Assembly: GCA_951799405.1 (NCBI GenBank) | Contig: OX637353.1 | Location: 14,198,001 to 14,262,000 of the forward strand | Length of the DNA: 64,000 nucleotides | Source of the DNA: Agapetus fuscipes | Lineage: Eukaryota; Arthropoda; Insecta; Trichoptera; Glossosomatidae | Direction: 5' to 3' | Shown: positions 9,337 through 20,832 of the stretch, piece after piece | How positions within the stretch are numbered: position 1 is the first letter of the stretch | How the letters are laid out: each line of letters opens with the position of its first letter | Program-made: the position numbers and the translations under genes | The notes under the pieces: model-generated | Seen by the model: only the letters and a program-made list of their open reading frames with translations | Databases searched by the model: none | What the model was told of the DNA's origin: nothing

Positions 9337-10222
9337 TTATTGTTATAATTTTAGGGTTCAAAAAAAAGTCTTTAAATTAAAAAAACTGGTCTTCTTTTAT
9401 GGATATTTATTTTACACTTAGATTTATTTAACCATTTATATTTATTTTTAACAATTCATATTTATGGTTTAGCAATTTACTTCATTTACAATGTCTTTCT
9501 TGTTCAGAGGCAGAGCAACGTATATCAACTGACTCACCTGCAGGTGACTTGCGTCTTATATACTCCTAAATACAGTAGTTGCTAGAAGACAATTTTGATA
9601 GAAACCTCCAGAACAAAAAGCTTCCAGTAGGTACAAAATTGAATGTCTGTTTCCTAGGTAGGGCAGAGCGGGGTCACATGAGCCATGGGGTTACATGAAC
9701 CACCCATACTAACACTCATACCGTGCGAGATAAATTCAAACCGCCGATGCTGATGACGTGGGAGGGCAAGGGAACTCAAACGCCGTTTTTTTGTAGCCTT
9801 CCAGCTTTTGGTCGAAGTGCACGGGTACAAAGTTTGTTTTTTGAGGTTAAAAATAAAAATTCTGTTTCGTCGTGTTTTTTCTTTACAAAATTTGTCTTTG
9901 GTGTCAGCACAATCAAGTAAGTATATTTTGTTTTCAAAAATAAGTGCAAATATAATTTTTATATCTAAAATAATCAACAGTCAATAGATTTTGACTAATT
10001 CGATATGGAAAACAGAATTCCGGAAGAGGGGTCACTTGAGACAAAGTAACCGAGGTCACTTGAACATGGATCAATTGACCCCTCTTATTTTGTCTTTGTA
10101 TTTGTTGGTTTGCGATGAAATATTACCTTTGAATATTTAGTTTTAGTCATAGCAAAATTTAATTCAAGTGTTTGTAGCTAATGTTAATATTTATGTTTAC
10201 ATGAACTATTTACTTTATTTTA

Positions 10223-10365
10223 GGATGCGTAATTACAAGAGAAAAACGGAACGTGTCTGCAAAGACCAAATGAAACTTGCAGCACAAGAAGTCATCAATG
10301 GCAAAAGACCCAAACGAGCCCGCCATACCATCTACTTCCAAGGATTGCATTTCCTTTTCACCTGA
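10223..10365 (+). pseudogene. pogo transposase N-terminal fragment
   Basis: After a splice-acceptor-like ttattttag, an ATG at 10224 opens RNYKRKTERVCKDQMKLAAQ. This resembles the start of the N-terminal helix-turn-helix (pipsqueak/CENP-B type) of pogo-family transposases. The similarity ends near codon 25 (10300), where the internal deletion appears to join a different frame, and the frame stops at 10365. Confidence 0.6.
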
Positions 10366-10616
10366 TATTGTCAGACCATTACCGAAGGCAGGTCCACGGA
10401 AGCAACAACAAACACGGAGGAAGAAAAGAAGTTGTGCCATTCTGACCGATACACCGGAGAAAGATGCGCTTGCACAAGAACATGCCACCAAGAAAAACAA
10501 GGCTACCAAAACCTTAAAAATAAAAAAAACGACAGGAAGGAAAACAATTCTTCATAGTTCCTCTAGCTCTGATGAAGCGACAATATTTCCAAAGAAAATT
10601 AAAAAAGCCAACAAAA
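10303..10616 (+). pseudogene. pogo transposase C-terminal fragment
   Basis: A second frame continues from the junction with SPDIVRPLPKAGPRK and then SCAILTDTPEK. These are hallmarks of the region just after the DDE catalytic domain in pogo/Tigger-like transposases. A lysine/serine-rich tail follows and reaches AAAAAG|GTGTAT (10616), a possible splice donor. All three catalytic acidic residues lie in the deleted part. Confidence 0.65.
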
Positions 10617-11121
10617 AGGTGTATCCGTGTATCTTAAGCCAATTCCATTTTTATATCTTTAATAAGCTTTTACCTATGTTTTAATAAAGTTTTTAGTTAA
10701 AAACTGATTTTATTTAATAATTTTCTTGTGAAAAAACTCATTACGCCCACCGGCTCAATAAGCCCCGTAGGGTGGCTCACTTGACCCCACCCATGGGGTC
10801 ACATGAGCCATCTGAACTTTTTGCTGGTTTTGAAAATACAGTCTTGTAGATGCCGTTGTCCTTAAACTTTTTGATGTCATTATGTAGCTAACTAAACATG
10901 CTAACGTTATTAGAAGAAATATTTCTTTATTTTTAAAAATACAAAAAACAACACAACTTTTACAAAATCATGTTCATGTGACCCCGCTCTGCCCTACCTA
11001 TAATCATTACTCCAACTCTCATCAACTATTAATAAACCTACCTACCTACCTAACATTTATAGTATTTGTTATTTACATAACATTATAATTAATACAAAAT
11101 AGCGCCTTTTATGACAGTGTG

Positions 11122-11372
11122 TCACTGCAAAGGCGCTTGTCCATATGATTGGACGAAGAGGTGAGTCTTGAGACGTCTTTTAAACAGTCTCTCCAAATCC
11201 AGTTCCTTCAGTGAGGCGGGAATAGCATTCCAAGTCATTGGAGCGGCCGCCTTGAATGCCCTGTCTCCAAAAACAGTGCGGGGCTTTCTTGCAGGGATGT
11301 CCAGGCAGCTGCTTCTTGATGCAGCTGACCTCGGTGTTTGTCCGACCGTAGCGTTTTTAAAGCATACCTCAA
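11122..11372 (-). pseudogene. CR1/Jockey-type LINE, RT C-terminal fragment
   Basis: The minus-strand frame ending at TGA 11122-11124 reads ...RKPRTVFGDRAFKAAAPMTW, then a FKRRLKTHLF segment. It is homologous to the C-terminus of LINE-A at 33115-34053 (FGDRAFHNGAPAVWN ... RKKLKTYLF). It is truncated on the 5' side near 11372 and its 3' side runs toward TAGG repeats (11037-11053). Confidence 0.65.
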
Positions 11373-11389
11373 TCTAATAATCTAATCTA

Positions 11390-11690
11390 TTAGATTGAGG
11401 TGTGATTCACACAAAAAAAAAACAACGCTCTATATGTATTACAAAGTACTTGAACTTATCTGCAGTGCGGCCACCTTCCCTGTAAAAATAAATAAGTTCT
11501 GCTCGCTTCCATCTATTACAGATTTACCAAAATATATTTTTTTCAAATCAAGCATAGTTAGAAATAGTTCGTTCCATTGCCCAGTTGGTAGAGTGCTTGC
11601 ATTCTATGCCGGAGAGCTTGGGTTCGATCTCCACCATGGGTGTCAGAAATGATTTTCCCTTGCGGTCTCTTTCAAATTAAAAAAAAAAAA
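11390..11690 (+). mobile_element. SINE1 3' tail scrap and SINE2 head
   Basis: 11390-11435 is a degenerate SINE1/LINE-A tail (gaggtgtgattcacacaaa). 11568-11660 is a SINE2 tRNA-like head with A box (cagttggtagagtgcttgc) and B box (gggttcgatctcc), followed by gtgtcagaaatgatttt. Confidence 0.6.
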
Positions 11691-12179
11691 ACCTCAAGAG
11701 TGCTTTACAAACGCCAATTCTTACAAGACCCAGTCGGTGTAACAACTATTATATTACCGGCCTTGAAAATACTACCTGCTACTATACAATATATACATAA
11801 ATACTATTGAATAGTAAGAATGTATTTAATACCCACCTTCACGTTTATGTATTTACGCCATCTTTAATATTGCCATGCTTTATTTTCGCAAAAAGCTGAA
11901 ATCCTCGTTTTGTGCTCTCGCAGATAATCTGCTTTCGGCGACTTTTCTTGATTTAGTCTATTCAATGCTCCATCGGCTGGTTTAAGTATTTATCCCTTGC
12001 AAAAAAAAAGATAAAATAAATCCTCAAAAAAGGCGCGGGAATCAGCGGGGCTTATATTGACAGTATAAAGAAAGCAGCCATACATAAAATGTACAAATTT
12101 ATTGTATTTATATTAACCTATTCAATTCTTTGCTGAACGCTTTAAATTATACCTACACAAATAATTTAAGGAAATACAT
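11691..12179. other. unassigned AT-rich spacer
   Basis: No gene or repeat recognised. Confidence 0.35.
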
Positions 12180-12790
12180 TTTCAATGCTGGCAATAATAT
12201 CATTGATTCCCATACGCATTCTATTGGTTGATTTGAATTTGGAACGAATAGAAAATTCCCTGTTTATGGCTGTATGATTGGTACGTAATTATATTCATAC
12301 CTACCGGAGTGACATTATTTCTAATTTTAATATTTTTCATGATGGCAATAATGACTTTGATTCCCAACGCATATTATGGGTTGATTTGAATTTGGAAAGC
12401 ATAAATAAGTTTCATTTTTTATGGCTGCATGATTCTTACTTACTTAGCTGGGAGGTATATACATATACCTACCGGCGTAAAATGAATTCTCAGTAATTTT
12501 TTTCATGCTGGCAAGAATGACCTTGATTCCCAACGTGCTCTATTGGTTAATTTTAATTTGAAACGAATAAAATGAATAATATTTGTATGGCTATTAATTG
12601 AGAATCATTTATTTATTTAACACGGAGGTATTTAAATTTTTACCTACTTGAAAATAAGATTGACCTTGATTTTAGACACGTTCGATTGGTTGATTTGAAT
12701 TTAGAACCATAGATATATAGAACGAATATTGTTTTTATGGCTACAGGGTACAGGCACTTATTTACTATCCAGCGATTTAAATTTATACTT
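12180..12790 (-). repeat. tandem satellite-like array, about 155-165-bp unit, four copies
   Basis: The landmark (ggcaataatga..ttgattccca, then attggttgatttgaatttgg) recurs at about 12185, 12341, 12505 and 12655. The same unit appears on the opposite strand at 41340-42050, and as a single copy near 32279-32350. Confidence 0.7.
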
Positions 12791-14029
12791 TATTACAAAA
12801 AAAAAACTTTTGAAAATATTTTTGTAGATGAAACATAGTATACTGTTATGTAAATAGTACTTAGGTATAAACAAAATAAATAGGGTCGGTGCATAATATA
12901 CATTCTAGCTGTAGGATGAATTATTATTAAGTACCTAGAGTAAGGAAATATTATATAAAGTATAATTGTATTGGAAGCTTCTGGAATATTATAGACGTTT
13001 CCAAACAAAATTAAGCCTAGAAAGTTTGGTTGTAATAGCTATTAAAGGCGTGAATCGCCTGCAAGTAGTTCAGTCTCTCCAAGTGCTAGTAGCAGTTACA
13101 GGCCAAGTCAGCGAAAGACAACCATACATGTGAATTGTAAAATAAATTGTGAACCAAAATAAATTTTTTTTAGCAGTTTTAATAGTGAAGACCAATATTT
13201 AAAATTTTAAAAACATTACAACCCTAAGAACTAGTTTTTTGTACAAACTTTTCCTAGGTTGAGTCAAGTGTTTATGGTAATGAAAATTGATAGCACTACA
13301 AAACCCAAACTTTAACGACCCTCATTTTTTCACACTAACACGAGCTTTGCAAAATGAATGGCTCCGAAATGAATACAAACGACAGTGTATTAATACTTGT
13401 TATGCACACTCCGAGGATTTTTTTCCTGAGAGCGTAAAGTCACCCCGATAAAAATGTGAAATATGAAATGTTATTTGTTTTGTGTCAAGGATCTTGTAAC
13501 AATTCGAGTCCTTTGCTACTAAAATAGTGTGGACGGAAAGAAACCATCTGAGAGTAAAAAAAAATATGTTTTGACCCAGCATGTTGTTTGTTCGTATGTT
13601 TGATTTGGGCCTGCAGGGCTAAGATTTCATTAACAGCCACTTTTGCGATTATTGCGTGGAAGAGGGATGGATGCAGCAAAAGTATGCATGTGTGAGGGAG
13701 ATGGATAACAAAACAATACCTTCTCACGAATGGTTTATGACTTGCGTTCGCAGGAGTTTGGTAGCAAATGATAAAACTGAGTGACGTATCTCATCGACAG
13801 TGAGCGTTGGCAGCAGTGCTATGACAAGTTGACACAATAATATCGTCAAATAATGAAATAGAATCCTAAACAACAATATCTCACATGATTTTCAAGAAAA
13901 CAATCACAAACATTCACTCTCTTTCACAGTTGTTTTTTTTTCAACCTATACCAGTATAGGTACTAAACTTTGTTTTACACTATTGCGTAATTTATTTAGG
14001 TAAGCTACTTTTGGGATTCGGATTCATAT
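12791..14029. other. unassigned spacer
   Basis: No ORF with family features. The short ORFs near 13400-13730 are not supported by any motif. This is one of the least repetitive blocks in the window. Confidence 0.35.
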
Positions 14030-14200
14030 AGAATTATGCCCACAAGAAAGTTCACGCTTATAATATAATATATAATATATCGCATGTGCACTTGCAAAAT
14101 AAAAACACTCAAATTAACGTTAAAGGAAGTCTTGCAACTCTTGCCGACATTCCCTGAAGGGGTTGACATTGGCAGGGGTAACAAACAGGGGGGATATTGA
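14030..14200 (-). repeat. R1 copy, degenerate
   Basis: Recognisable through cttgcaactcttgccgacat and gcgcatgtgcacttgc-like segments. Confidence 0.5.
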
Positions 14201-14214
14201 CAAGTGAAACACGA

Positions 14215-14265
14215 AGAGGGCTCTTAAGGTGTGATTCACACAAACCAGCGTTTTTGTAAATAAAT
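14215..14265 (+). repeat. SINE1 3' tail fragment
   Basis: gggctcttaaggtgtgattc and aaataaatcatcc match the SINE1/LINE-A tail. Confidence 0.55.
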
Positions 14266-14276
14266 CATCCAGAATA

Positions 14277-14411
14277 GTTATTTATGCCACTGCCTAGTAA
14301 TGATAGTCTTTGTAACACGAGTGCTAGTTTGTGCCATGAGGCGCAGCCGAATGGCACAATAGAAATCACGAGTGTTACAAAGGCTTATTACGTGCAGTGG
14401 CATACAATACT
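14277..14411. mobile_element. M6 foldback MITE
   Basis: Imperfect inverted arms start tatgccactgc and end gcagtggcata. The inner arms include ctttgtaacac/gtgttacaaag and a ttgtgccat/atggcacaa hairpin (about 14327-14360). Confidence 0.55.
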
Positions 14412-14532
14412 TTTTCTACGACCATGAAAGAATTAACAAAATAGTGAATAATAGTCATTATAATGTACTCGTCCATTTAAAGTAATTAAAACCTTACCTT
14501 TGTCAAAACGTGTGATATATAATTCCCTTCAA

Positions 14533-14757
14533 TTATCTAATCTAACCTAAGTTGTAAAGATAAATTAAATTAAAGTTTCATATTGAATTCATGCCCACAA
14601 TCCGACACATATAAGGTCGCGCTTTTACATCCTGCATATAAGCTTAAATATTCAAACCCAAAACTGAAATAAACATTTGCCCTGCAGTTGTATTGGCAGG
14701 TGAACCAAGTTTGTACAGCATAGGTGATCAACCTCATACTCACCTATTAACCAAGTA
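14533..14757 (-). repeat. R1 copy, diverged
   Basis: Starts with an aatctaatctaacctaag tail and ends at caacctcatactcacc. Confidence 0.6.
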
Positions 14758-14945
14758 ACTTTTTGAGTTTGTTTATTTTTTGCGGTGAAAATTTTTGCAT
14801 TGTTTTCCTTTCAAGCCTTTTATTTTCCTTTGAAAAAAGGAAAGCTTTATTTGGAGCATTCCGATAAATAAATTCGATACATTTTAGCACTATTCACAAT
14901 TTTTATTTGACTCTACACATAAAGTATATTTATTTTCATCTGAAC

Positions 14946-15062
14946 AGGGCTGGAAGTCTCATCATCACGGTAATTCCTACCTACCGAATATCAGTAATAT
15001 TGTATGAAGCCTAATCAGCTGATCGCTTGCGGCCATCTTGGATTGACAGGTCTTCATACCCC
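14946..15062 (+). mobile_element. M3 palindromic MITE, left part only
   Basis: ggctggaagtctcatcat through ggattgacaggtcttcat. The right arm is missing. Confidence 0.6.
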
Positions 15063-15110
15063 CATACAAGGTTGATACTCGAAATTCAAAAATGGTTCCA
15101 TTTCTGACAA

Positions 15111-15172
15111 TGCGCATGCGCACATTTTTATTTCAACACCGTTACCAGTTGCGTAATGTAACATTACGCAAC
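15111..15172. promoter_or_regulatory. NRF1/EWG-type palindrome and a second 25-bp palindrome
   Basis: TGCGCATGCGCA at 15111-15122 is a perfect NRF1-type consensus. Bases 15148-15172 form 12-bp arms around one base (gttgcgtaatgt / acattacgcaac). No start site or exon was seen nearby. Confidence 0.3.
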
Positions 15173-15660
15173 GGGTGTGGAAATGTATGGCATTGTGATT
15201 GCGTTAGCCGTTTTGTAATTAGTAAATTACCAAATGGGAGTAGAAAAACCTATTTATCCCTATGATTGTCGTTTTGAAATATACATTTAAGTGCTATTTC
15301 TTATCTTATCTAATAATATTTTATATCCAAGCACTTTTACAAGTCACTTTGAGTCGAGTTAAGCTCTTTGTGCCGTACTTTTTTTTGTGTACATTTGACT
15401 CAAAATGACTCTACGATAAGGAGTGCTGGAGGTCAAATAATTTAGCGAATAACATTTTGAGAAAAATCAACAACAAAGAAACGTGTAAAAAATGACAATA
15501 TGAAATTCCTAGACATATTTATACATCAAAAAATTAAAATTAGGTTACGGGGCCCGTAACCTTATACAATTTGTTTTTTATTTTTAATTTTAATATTTTT
15601 TTTAAATGAAAGGTTACAAAGTGAATGCCTCATGAATTAATGATATTTATACATCTTTAT
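15173..15660. other. unassigned spacer
   Basis: No feature recognised. Confidence 0.35.
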
Positions 15661-15662
15661 AA

Positions 15663-15924
15663 ATCGCCACCATAGTGCTTGTTTGTTTTATCTCCAACAG
15701 AGGTAATTTCACATGAACAATTGCTGTACGTTTACTGATTCAATGTGTCTTATGAATGCTGGAAAAACAGTTTTGAAAATGATAAAAACAACTCTCACAT
15801 TATCGTGTTTTACGCGTTTTTCTTAGCTCAGATTGTGTAGAATGTGATTCTTAAGACAATTTTATTTAAGCCTCATATTTGAATCAAATTTTAGGTAAGC
15901 TTAAGAAGCACTGAGGGGACAAAA
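15663..15924 (+). mobile_element. M1 MITE, uninterrupted
   Basis: Starts ccatagtgcttgtttg and ends aagaagcactgaggggac. It carries the internal segments absent from split copies (cttagctcagattgtgtag), which defines the site of the M2 insertion at 7611. Confidence 0.7.
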
Positions 15925-15984
15925 TATCAAGATAATGAAGCAAATAGTATGTAGTCAAAACATTGTATTTATTTTTTAAGGTTA

Positions 15985-16405
15985 GGTTAGAACGGCGCAG
16001 TAACAATACGACGTATGACATTACGACACATGACAGAACAACACTTTGACAGAACCTCACTTGACAAAGCATCATTATGACAAAACAACACAGAAAATAC
16101 ACAACATGAAAATACACGACATCACACACTTAAAACAGAACATGCAATAAACGGCACATGAACAGTCTTGTGATATTTTGTCTCTGTGATGGACAGAAAA
16201 AAGTGGAGGCGCATCTGCAGAGGTACAGGCCACCCTAATGGAACGGCGGTACGATACAGTACAGTACAGTACATATGTACTTTCATGTGATGTTTTGTCA
16301 TATGATGTTCTGTCATGTTTCGTTCTGCCACGTGTCGTTCTGTCATGTGTCGTTCTATCATGTGTCGTTACATCACGTGTCGTTTTATCACTGTGTCGTT
16401 CTAAC
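15985..16405. repeat. element with inverted arrays of a 15-bp motif
   Basis: Left arm: acgacacatgacagaac-type units. Right arm: the complementary tgtcgttctgtcatg units, about eight between 16275 and 16400. The ends are gttagaacg (left) and cgttctaac (right). Related units occur at 45113-45180 and 47390-47450, and the central gcatctgcagaggtac recurs at 46030. Confidence 0.55.
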
Positions 16406-17044
16406 ATAGAACCACTAAAATTACCGTCTTGACTCGCTCGGCCACAACACTAACGAAAGATTAAATTTAATATTACAGCCTGTGTTTCGAGTACTTAGTT
16501 ACCAGAATCAGGTCCAGATTAAGACCATCAGGGGCCCTGGTTCGGAGATCAGTTGGGGGGCCTCCTGACCCCCATAACCCTTCCGTCACAAAAATATGTA
16601 AGTCCTTATTGTGAACCAAAACGATTACTAACAGCACGCAGCTTCTTAAGTTGATTTTTGAGAACCCTGTTTTCAGTTCTCAGACTCCCTAGACTTAAAA
16701 TAATCTGGAGGTGTAAGACATTTCTTGGATGGAATTTGGTCTTGTTAATTTTGTATAAAAATATTTGTTGAATTATTTTTCCATACAACTTCATACAAGT
16801 CGTTAGGTTTAAGTTGGAATAACAGTCGTTTGACGTATTTACAATAATAATAACTAAACTATATTTTTTACTCGGATATTAGACAAACAGTTACAAAATA
16901 ACTTTAATTATTTTCGACGTTTCGTAAGCGCCATAGCTTACGTTTCCGGGAAACACCCTCTCTGCATGATTACTGCGGATGAACTCTGAAATTGTGGCTC
17001 TGTAGTTTTTATTATTGTAAATATTCATACAAGTCACCTCGGCG
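16406..17044. other. unassigned spacer
   Basis: The only structure seen is a small cgtaagc/gcttacg hairpin near 16922-16942. Confidence 0.35.
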
Positions 17045-17217
17045 CAACTGGAAGTCTCATCACCACGGTAATTCTTACCTACCGAATATCGTTAATATTT
17101 GTGTGAAGACTAATCAGCTCTTCACTTGCGGCCATCATGAATTGACAGGTCTTCATAAAAATATTACCGATATTCGGTATGTAAGAATTTCCGCGGCGAT
17201 GATACTTCCAGCCCAGG
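17045..17217. mobile_element. M3 palindromic MITE, near full length
   Basis: Starts aactggaagtctcatcacc and ends tacttccagcc. Arms of about 55 bp contain cttacctaccgaatatcg and its complement. Confidence 0.75.
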
Positions 17218-17689
17218 GAAGTTTTTGGTCCCGGACTTATAAAATGAATTATATTTTTCAAAAATGTCTAGGGGCGCCTTGGTTCAGTCGCACCATTTGA
17301 ACCGCCCTTAATCCAGACCTGACCAGAATCAAAATTTCCATGAGAGTTTTTAACTATAGGCTAAGCCAAAGATAATTTTGAAGGATTTTGTACCCCAAAT
17401 ATCAAACATTGCGTAAATCTAACCTCGATTGTGTAAATCGGGAATGTATGAAACAAACAAAGGCACTCCTTTGTAGTGATTTAGTTTTCATGCATTTTTT
17501 CGATTTACGCAATCTAGGTGAAATTACGCTGTGTGTTTTATACTAAGAGCACTGTTGTAAGAGGTTTTACATAATTAAGCTCCAGAGATAGTTCAAGTTC
17601 GCAGTAATTATTTAAAACATCTGGAGCTTGTTCTCCAGATGAACGATCCGAGATGGAGTCTGAATTCACGAGTGCCCTAAGGGCTCCAC
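17218..17689. other. unassigned spacer
   Basis: No feature recognised. Confidence 0.3.
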
Positions 17690-18110
17690 GACGAATCGCT
17701 CACAGACAGCCCGTCCATAGACAAATCAGTCACACAACAGTTCGTCCACACGACTTTTTGGTCAACGACATTGGTCATATACAGTTCGGCCACAGGTAAC
17801 TCATGGGCACTTTAATCTCACGATAGTTAATCCACACGGCTTTCGGTCGCAAACAATATATGGTCGTCAAGTCTGTGGGCTTTTATTGTACGTTACCAAA
17901 TTACCGGTAAACTATTTCTTTTTACAGGTAAGGGAGCCGGCCTTACACCGTGTCGAAATATGGTTGACTGAAAAGTCGTGTCTGTGTAGACGAGCTGTCT
18001 TTTGCTGAGTTGTATGTGACTGAAAAGTTGGAAAAAGTGAATGATCTGTCGTGTAAGCGATTTGTCAATGGATGAGCTGTCTGTGAACGAGTTAAAGCTG
18101 TTTGTGGACC
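17690..18110. repeat. 15-bp motif arrays in inverted orientation around a SINE2 fragment
   Basis: 17690-17860 carries cacagacagcccgtcc/gacaaatcagtcac-type units. 17960-18110 carries the complementary gatctgtcgtgt/gtcaatggatgagctg units. Between them 17915-17945 is a SINE2 scrap (tttttacaggtaagggagcc). Similar arrays occur at 18915-19020, 42307-42420 and 50930-51000. Confidence 0.45.
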
Positions 18111-18377
18111 ATATTGATACCTTAAAGTTAAAGCTGAATACTTAAAATTCTAATCTACATTCGTTTCTCACATAAATGTACCATTTTCCTTTTTTGTACC
18201 ACAGAAAACACTACAAAAGTGTGAAAATCGTTTCAAAAATAGTTTTGAAGTTTGTTATGAGCACTTCCTTATAATTAGTTCACTTACTATGAAGAGTTCA
18301 ACCAGATAAAATTTAATGTACATATATCCACTGTTTCTCAAATCAATGAATCAGCACTTATTCAGTTTTACCTTTAA

Positions 18378-18640
18378 GGTAGATTCCTTGACTTATAGGT
18401 TGGTATGAGGCTGACCACCCATACTGTAAAAAATGGTTCACTTTGCCAATGTCACCCCTGTTTCAGGGAATGTCGGCAAGAGATGCAGGGCTTATGTTCA
18501 TTTTAGGTTTGGATTTTATTTGTAAGTCCACAATCAGCATTTGTAAGCGCGAACAACACGTGTTTGTTTGTGGGCATACATCTGAGAGCTTTGAATGAAT
18601 ATTCTTGCAACTTAGATTATAGATAGAGATTATAGATAGA
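18378..18640 (+). repeat. R1 copy, short class
   Basis: Starts attccttgacttataggttg, contains atcagcatttgtaagcgc and ends in ttagattatagatag. Confidence 0.8.
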
Positions 18641-19348
18641 CCATATAGTGTGTCAGGGGTGCCCATACTTTTTCTTGAGGATATCGACTTAGCAAAAAAT
18701 TATGAATATTAGATCAACATTTTAACTGATTAGCCCAACAAATATAATTCATAATTCAGTATAAATATTTATTAAAAAAAAATTAGCATAAGTAAAATTA
18801 CATTGAGTGCAAAATGTCAAATCAGTTTTATGTCGATCACTGAAATTTTAGGTATCCTCGGCGATCGACCAGTCGATCGCGATCGACCGTACGGTCACTT
18901 CTGGTGTATGTGATTGAAATGTTGTTGATCTAAAAGTCGTGCGGGTGAATTGTCGTGTGGCTGATATGTCAATGGATGAGCTGTCAATGGACGACTGATC
19001 TTTGACTGATTTGTCGGGACACGCGCCCCAAGTGAAGAGGGTAGCTCGCAGTTTGAAATTCCAATTAATGAATATTAACCCCCAGATATCATGATGTGAG
19101 TGTGTATGAACCCCATAAGTTGTTGGTTCGATCCCGCGGGGATAGTGTGCAATATTTTTTAGGATAGTTGATAAGTAGAGAGTAAAATAAAGTTTCTAGA
19201 TTCACTTCAAATTTATTTTAAAAAAACATTAACAAATATTAAAGTATGCGTGCGCTTTTGAGTATTTAATTTACGTAAAAAAATGACAGAACTTCAGATT
19301 AAAAATTAAAACATTGTATAATTTGACATAGTATTATGATAAAGTATA
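18641..19348. other. unassigned spacer with 15-bp motif units and a tRNA-like scrap
   Basis: 18915-19020 has gtcaatggatgagctg-type units. 19110-19150 has a ggttcgatcccgc B-box-like string. Nothing else was recognised. Confidence 0.35.
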
Positions 19349-19480
19349 AAAAAAACACAGTGTTTTATTTTCACAAATTGACCATTTAAATTACCTCAAG
19401 TACTTCCGACCTGCTTGCATCATTATTTTCTAAATAAACGCTCAACTTGTGAAAATAAAACTCTGCGTTTTTTTAAAGAT
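19349..19480. mobile_element. single-arm relative of the 24.4-kb foldback
   Basis: acacagtgttttattttcac ... acctcaagtacttccgacc ... gaaaataaaactctgcg. This gives imperfect inverted ends and a core like that of 24385-24672. Confidence 0.5.
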
Positions 19481-19559
19481 TATACTTTCTCGTAAGCATG
19501 ATATTTCACTTAATTTGACATATTTTTGAAATCTCACAACCTCAAAGCAGTTGTGATTT

Positions 19560-19740
19560 TATTGTAAAAATTAATTTAGTCAATTAAAAACAAAATTAAA
19601 TTTTATTTTAAATAATCAAGTATTCAAATAATTAAATTTTTGAGCTTATTTTGTACGCGAGTTTCGGGAGAAGCCGTACCTTCCATCTTCAGGTGTATTT
19701 AACACCTGAATATGAAAGGTAGTCTAAAAATAATAATACA
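19560..19740 (-). mobile_element. possible Penelope-like fragment with hammerhead-like core
   Basis: On the minus strand, 19692-19650 reads CTGAAGA, one base, a GGAAG/CTTC stem, then CGAAACTCG. A second cacctgaa follows on the plus strand. Confidence 0.35.
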
Positions 19741-20229
19741 AATGAATTATACAAAAACATTATTTTTTAATTTTATAAAAATCCCTGCCGAAAATTAAAA
19801 AAAATACATATTTATTTCGCACAAAATGTATGTTACATAGAATTGAATTTGTTCCCTTTGTTACAATTTATATAGATCTTTATCTTTTCTACTATCCAGT
19901 AAACTTAATTACTATTCTGTCCACTTACTCACTATCCTGATCACTTGAACCATGAGGACAATACACAAAACGATGACTCTAGGATCGTTCTATATGAAGG
20001 GATTGTCAAAATAATAATGTATGAGGAATGGCAGAACACTGTACGTATGTGAGAGACCCATTCATATCTAGCTCTCATCTTAATAGCTCTGTCGAACATA
20101 TCAGGACCCCAACAATTTACTTCGGCCTATAATTCAGATATCCGATTAATTATCCTAAATAGGCTGGAGCACTTACAAGACAGATAACAACTTCCAATTG
20201 TAAACGTTTTCTTAGTAATAATAATAATA
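19741..20229. other. unassigned spacer
   Basis: No feature recognised. Confidence 0.3.
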
Positions 20230-20258
20230 TAAGGTTGATTTATTTGGTGAGCGCTGTA

Positions 20259-20494
20259 CCCTTAGTACGAGTTGCAAAACTTGAGTAAAATAAAGTTTAC
20301 GGAAAGTATTAAAGAGTGATTTTCCCCTAAATCTGCCGTTTTTGTTTCTTACACTTTATGGTCTCAGCAAAAGAGTTACAGTGATGAAGGAAATCAAGTT
20401 CAAGCAAATAAAAACGGCAAATTTTGGGGAAAACCACTCTTTAATACTTTCCGTAAACTTTACTTTACTCAAGTTTTGCATCTCGTACTCAGGG
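20259..20494. mobile_element. M2 palindromic MITE, intact, TA target
   Basis: The 236-bp element begins CCCTTAGTACGAG and ends CTCGTACTCAGGG. A TA lies on each side (20257-20258, 20495-20496). Removing it restores the SINE1 tail, which fixes the boundaries. The arms cover about 90 bp on each side. Confidence 0.85.
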
Positions 20495-20533
20495 TAATGT
20501 TTGTGTGATACATACCGCAAGAGTCCTCTTAAC

Positions 20534-20832
20534 GGTGCTATTCTTAGACATTTTAGTCGTCCGTTGAGCCCACGCATTGACAAACTAATTATGCCTTGGC
20601 TGGAAGTCTCATCACCACGGTAATTCTTACCTACTGATTATCGGTAATATTTGTATGAAGACCTGTCAATCCAAGATGGCCGTAAGTTAACAGCTGATAA
20701 GTCTTCATACAAATATGACAGATATTCGGTATGTAAGAATTACCGTGGTGATAAGACTTCCAGCCCAGGCATCATTAGTTTGTCAAAGCGTGGGCTCAAC
20801 GGACGACCAAAATATCTAGGAATAGCAGCGTT
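20534..20832. mobile_element. palindromic shell enclosing M3
   Basis: Outer arms of about 63 bp (aacggtgctattcttagac ... and its complement gtctaagaatagcaccgt type) flank an M3 copy at 20599-20766, whose centre is reversed relative to the other copies. The right outer arm recurs at 38300-38350 next to a truncated M3. It is therefore unclear whether shell plus M3 is one element or two. Confidence 0.6.

Larger units (their letters stand above)
9657..10998 (+). mobile_element. pogo-type DNA transposon, internally deleted
   Basis: The 1342-bp element has perfect 25-bp terminal inverted repeats (9657-9681 and 10974-10998; first bases GGTAGGGCAGAGCGGGG) and a TA duplication (9655-9656, 10999-11000). 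Subterminal copies of a GGGGTCAC(A/T)TGA motif occur near both ends. It encodes the N-terminal and C-terminal parts of a pogo/Tigger-like transposase but not the DDE core, so it is non-autonomous. Confidence 0.85.
9341..11082 (-). mobile_element. solo Gypsy-type LTR (LTR-G), split by a pogo element
   Basis: Starts TGTTATAATTTTAGGGTTC and ends TTTACATAACA. The flanks TTAT (9337-9340 and 11083-11086) give a perfect 4-bp target duplication. With the pogo insertion removed the LTR is about 398 bp. Its ends and the segment around ggtcttcttttatggatatt resemble the 517-bp LTRs of the intact element at 56.4-63.7 kb. The orientation is inferred from that resemblance. Confidence 0.75.

Noticed and set aside
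9654..9977. 107-codon minus-strand ORF in the pogo element
   Set aside because: It crosses the terminal inverted repeat and lies opposite the transposase direction, with no recognisable domain.
16075..16407. Threonine/arginine-rich ORFs of 79-110 codons
   Set aside because: They are translations of the 15-bp tandem motif (TTRDRTT-type repeats), open in several frames.
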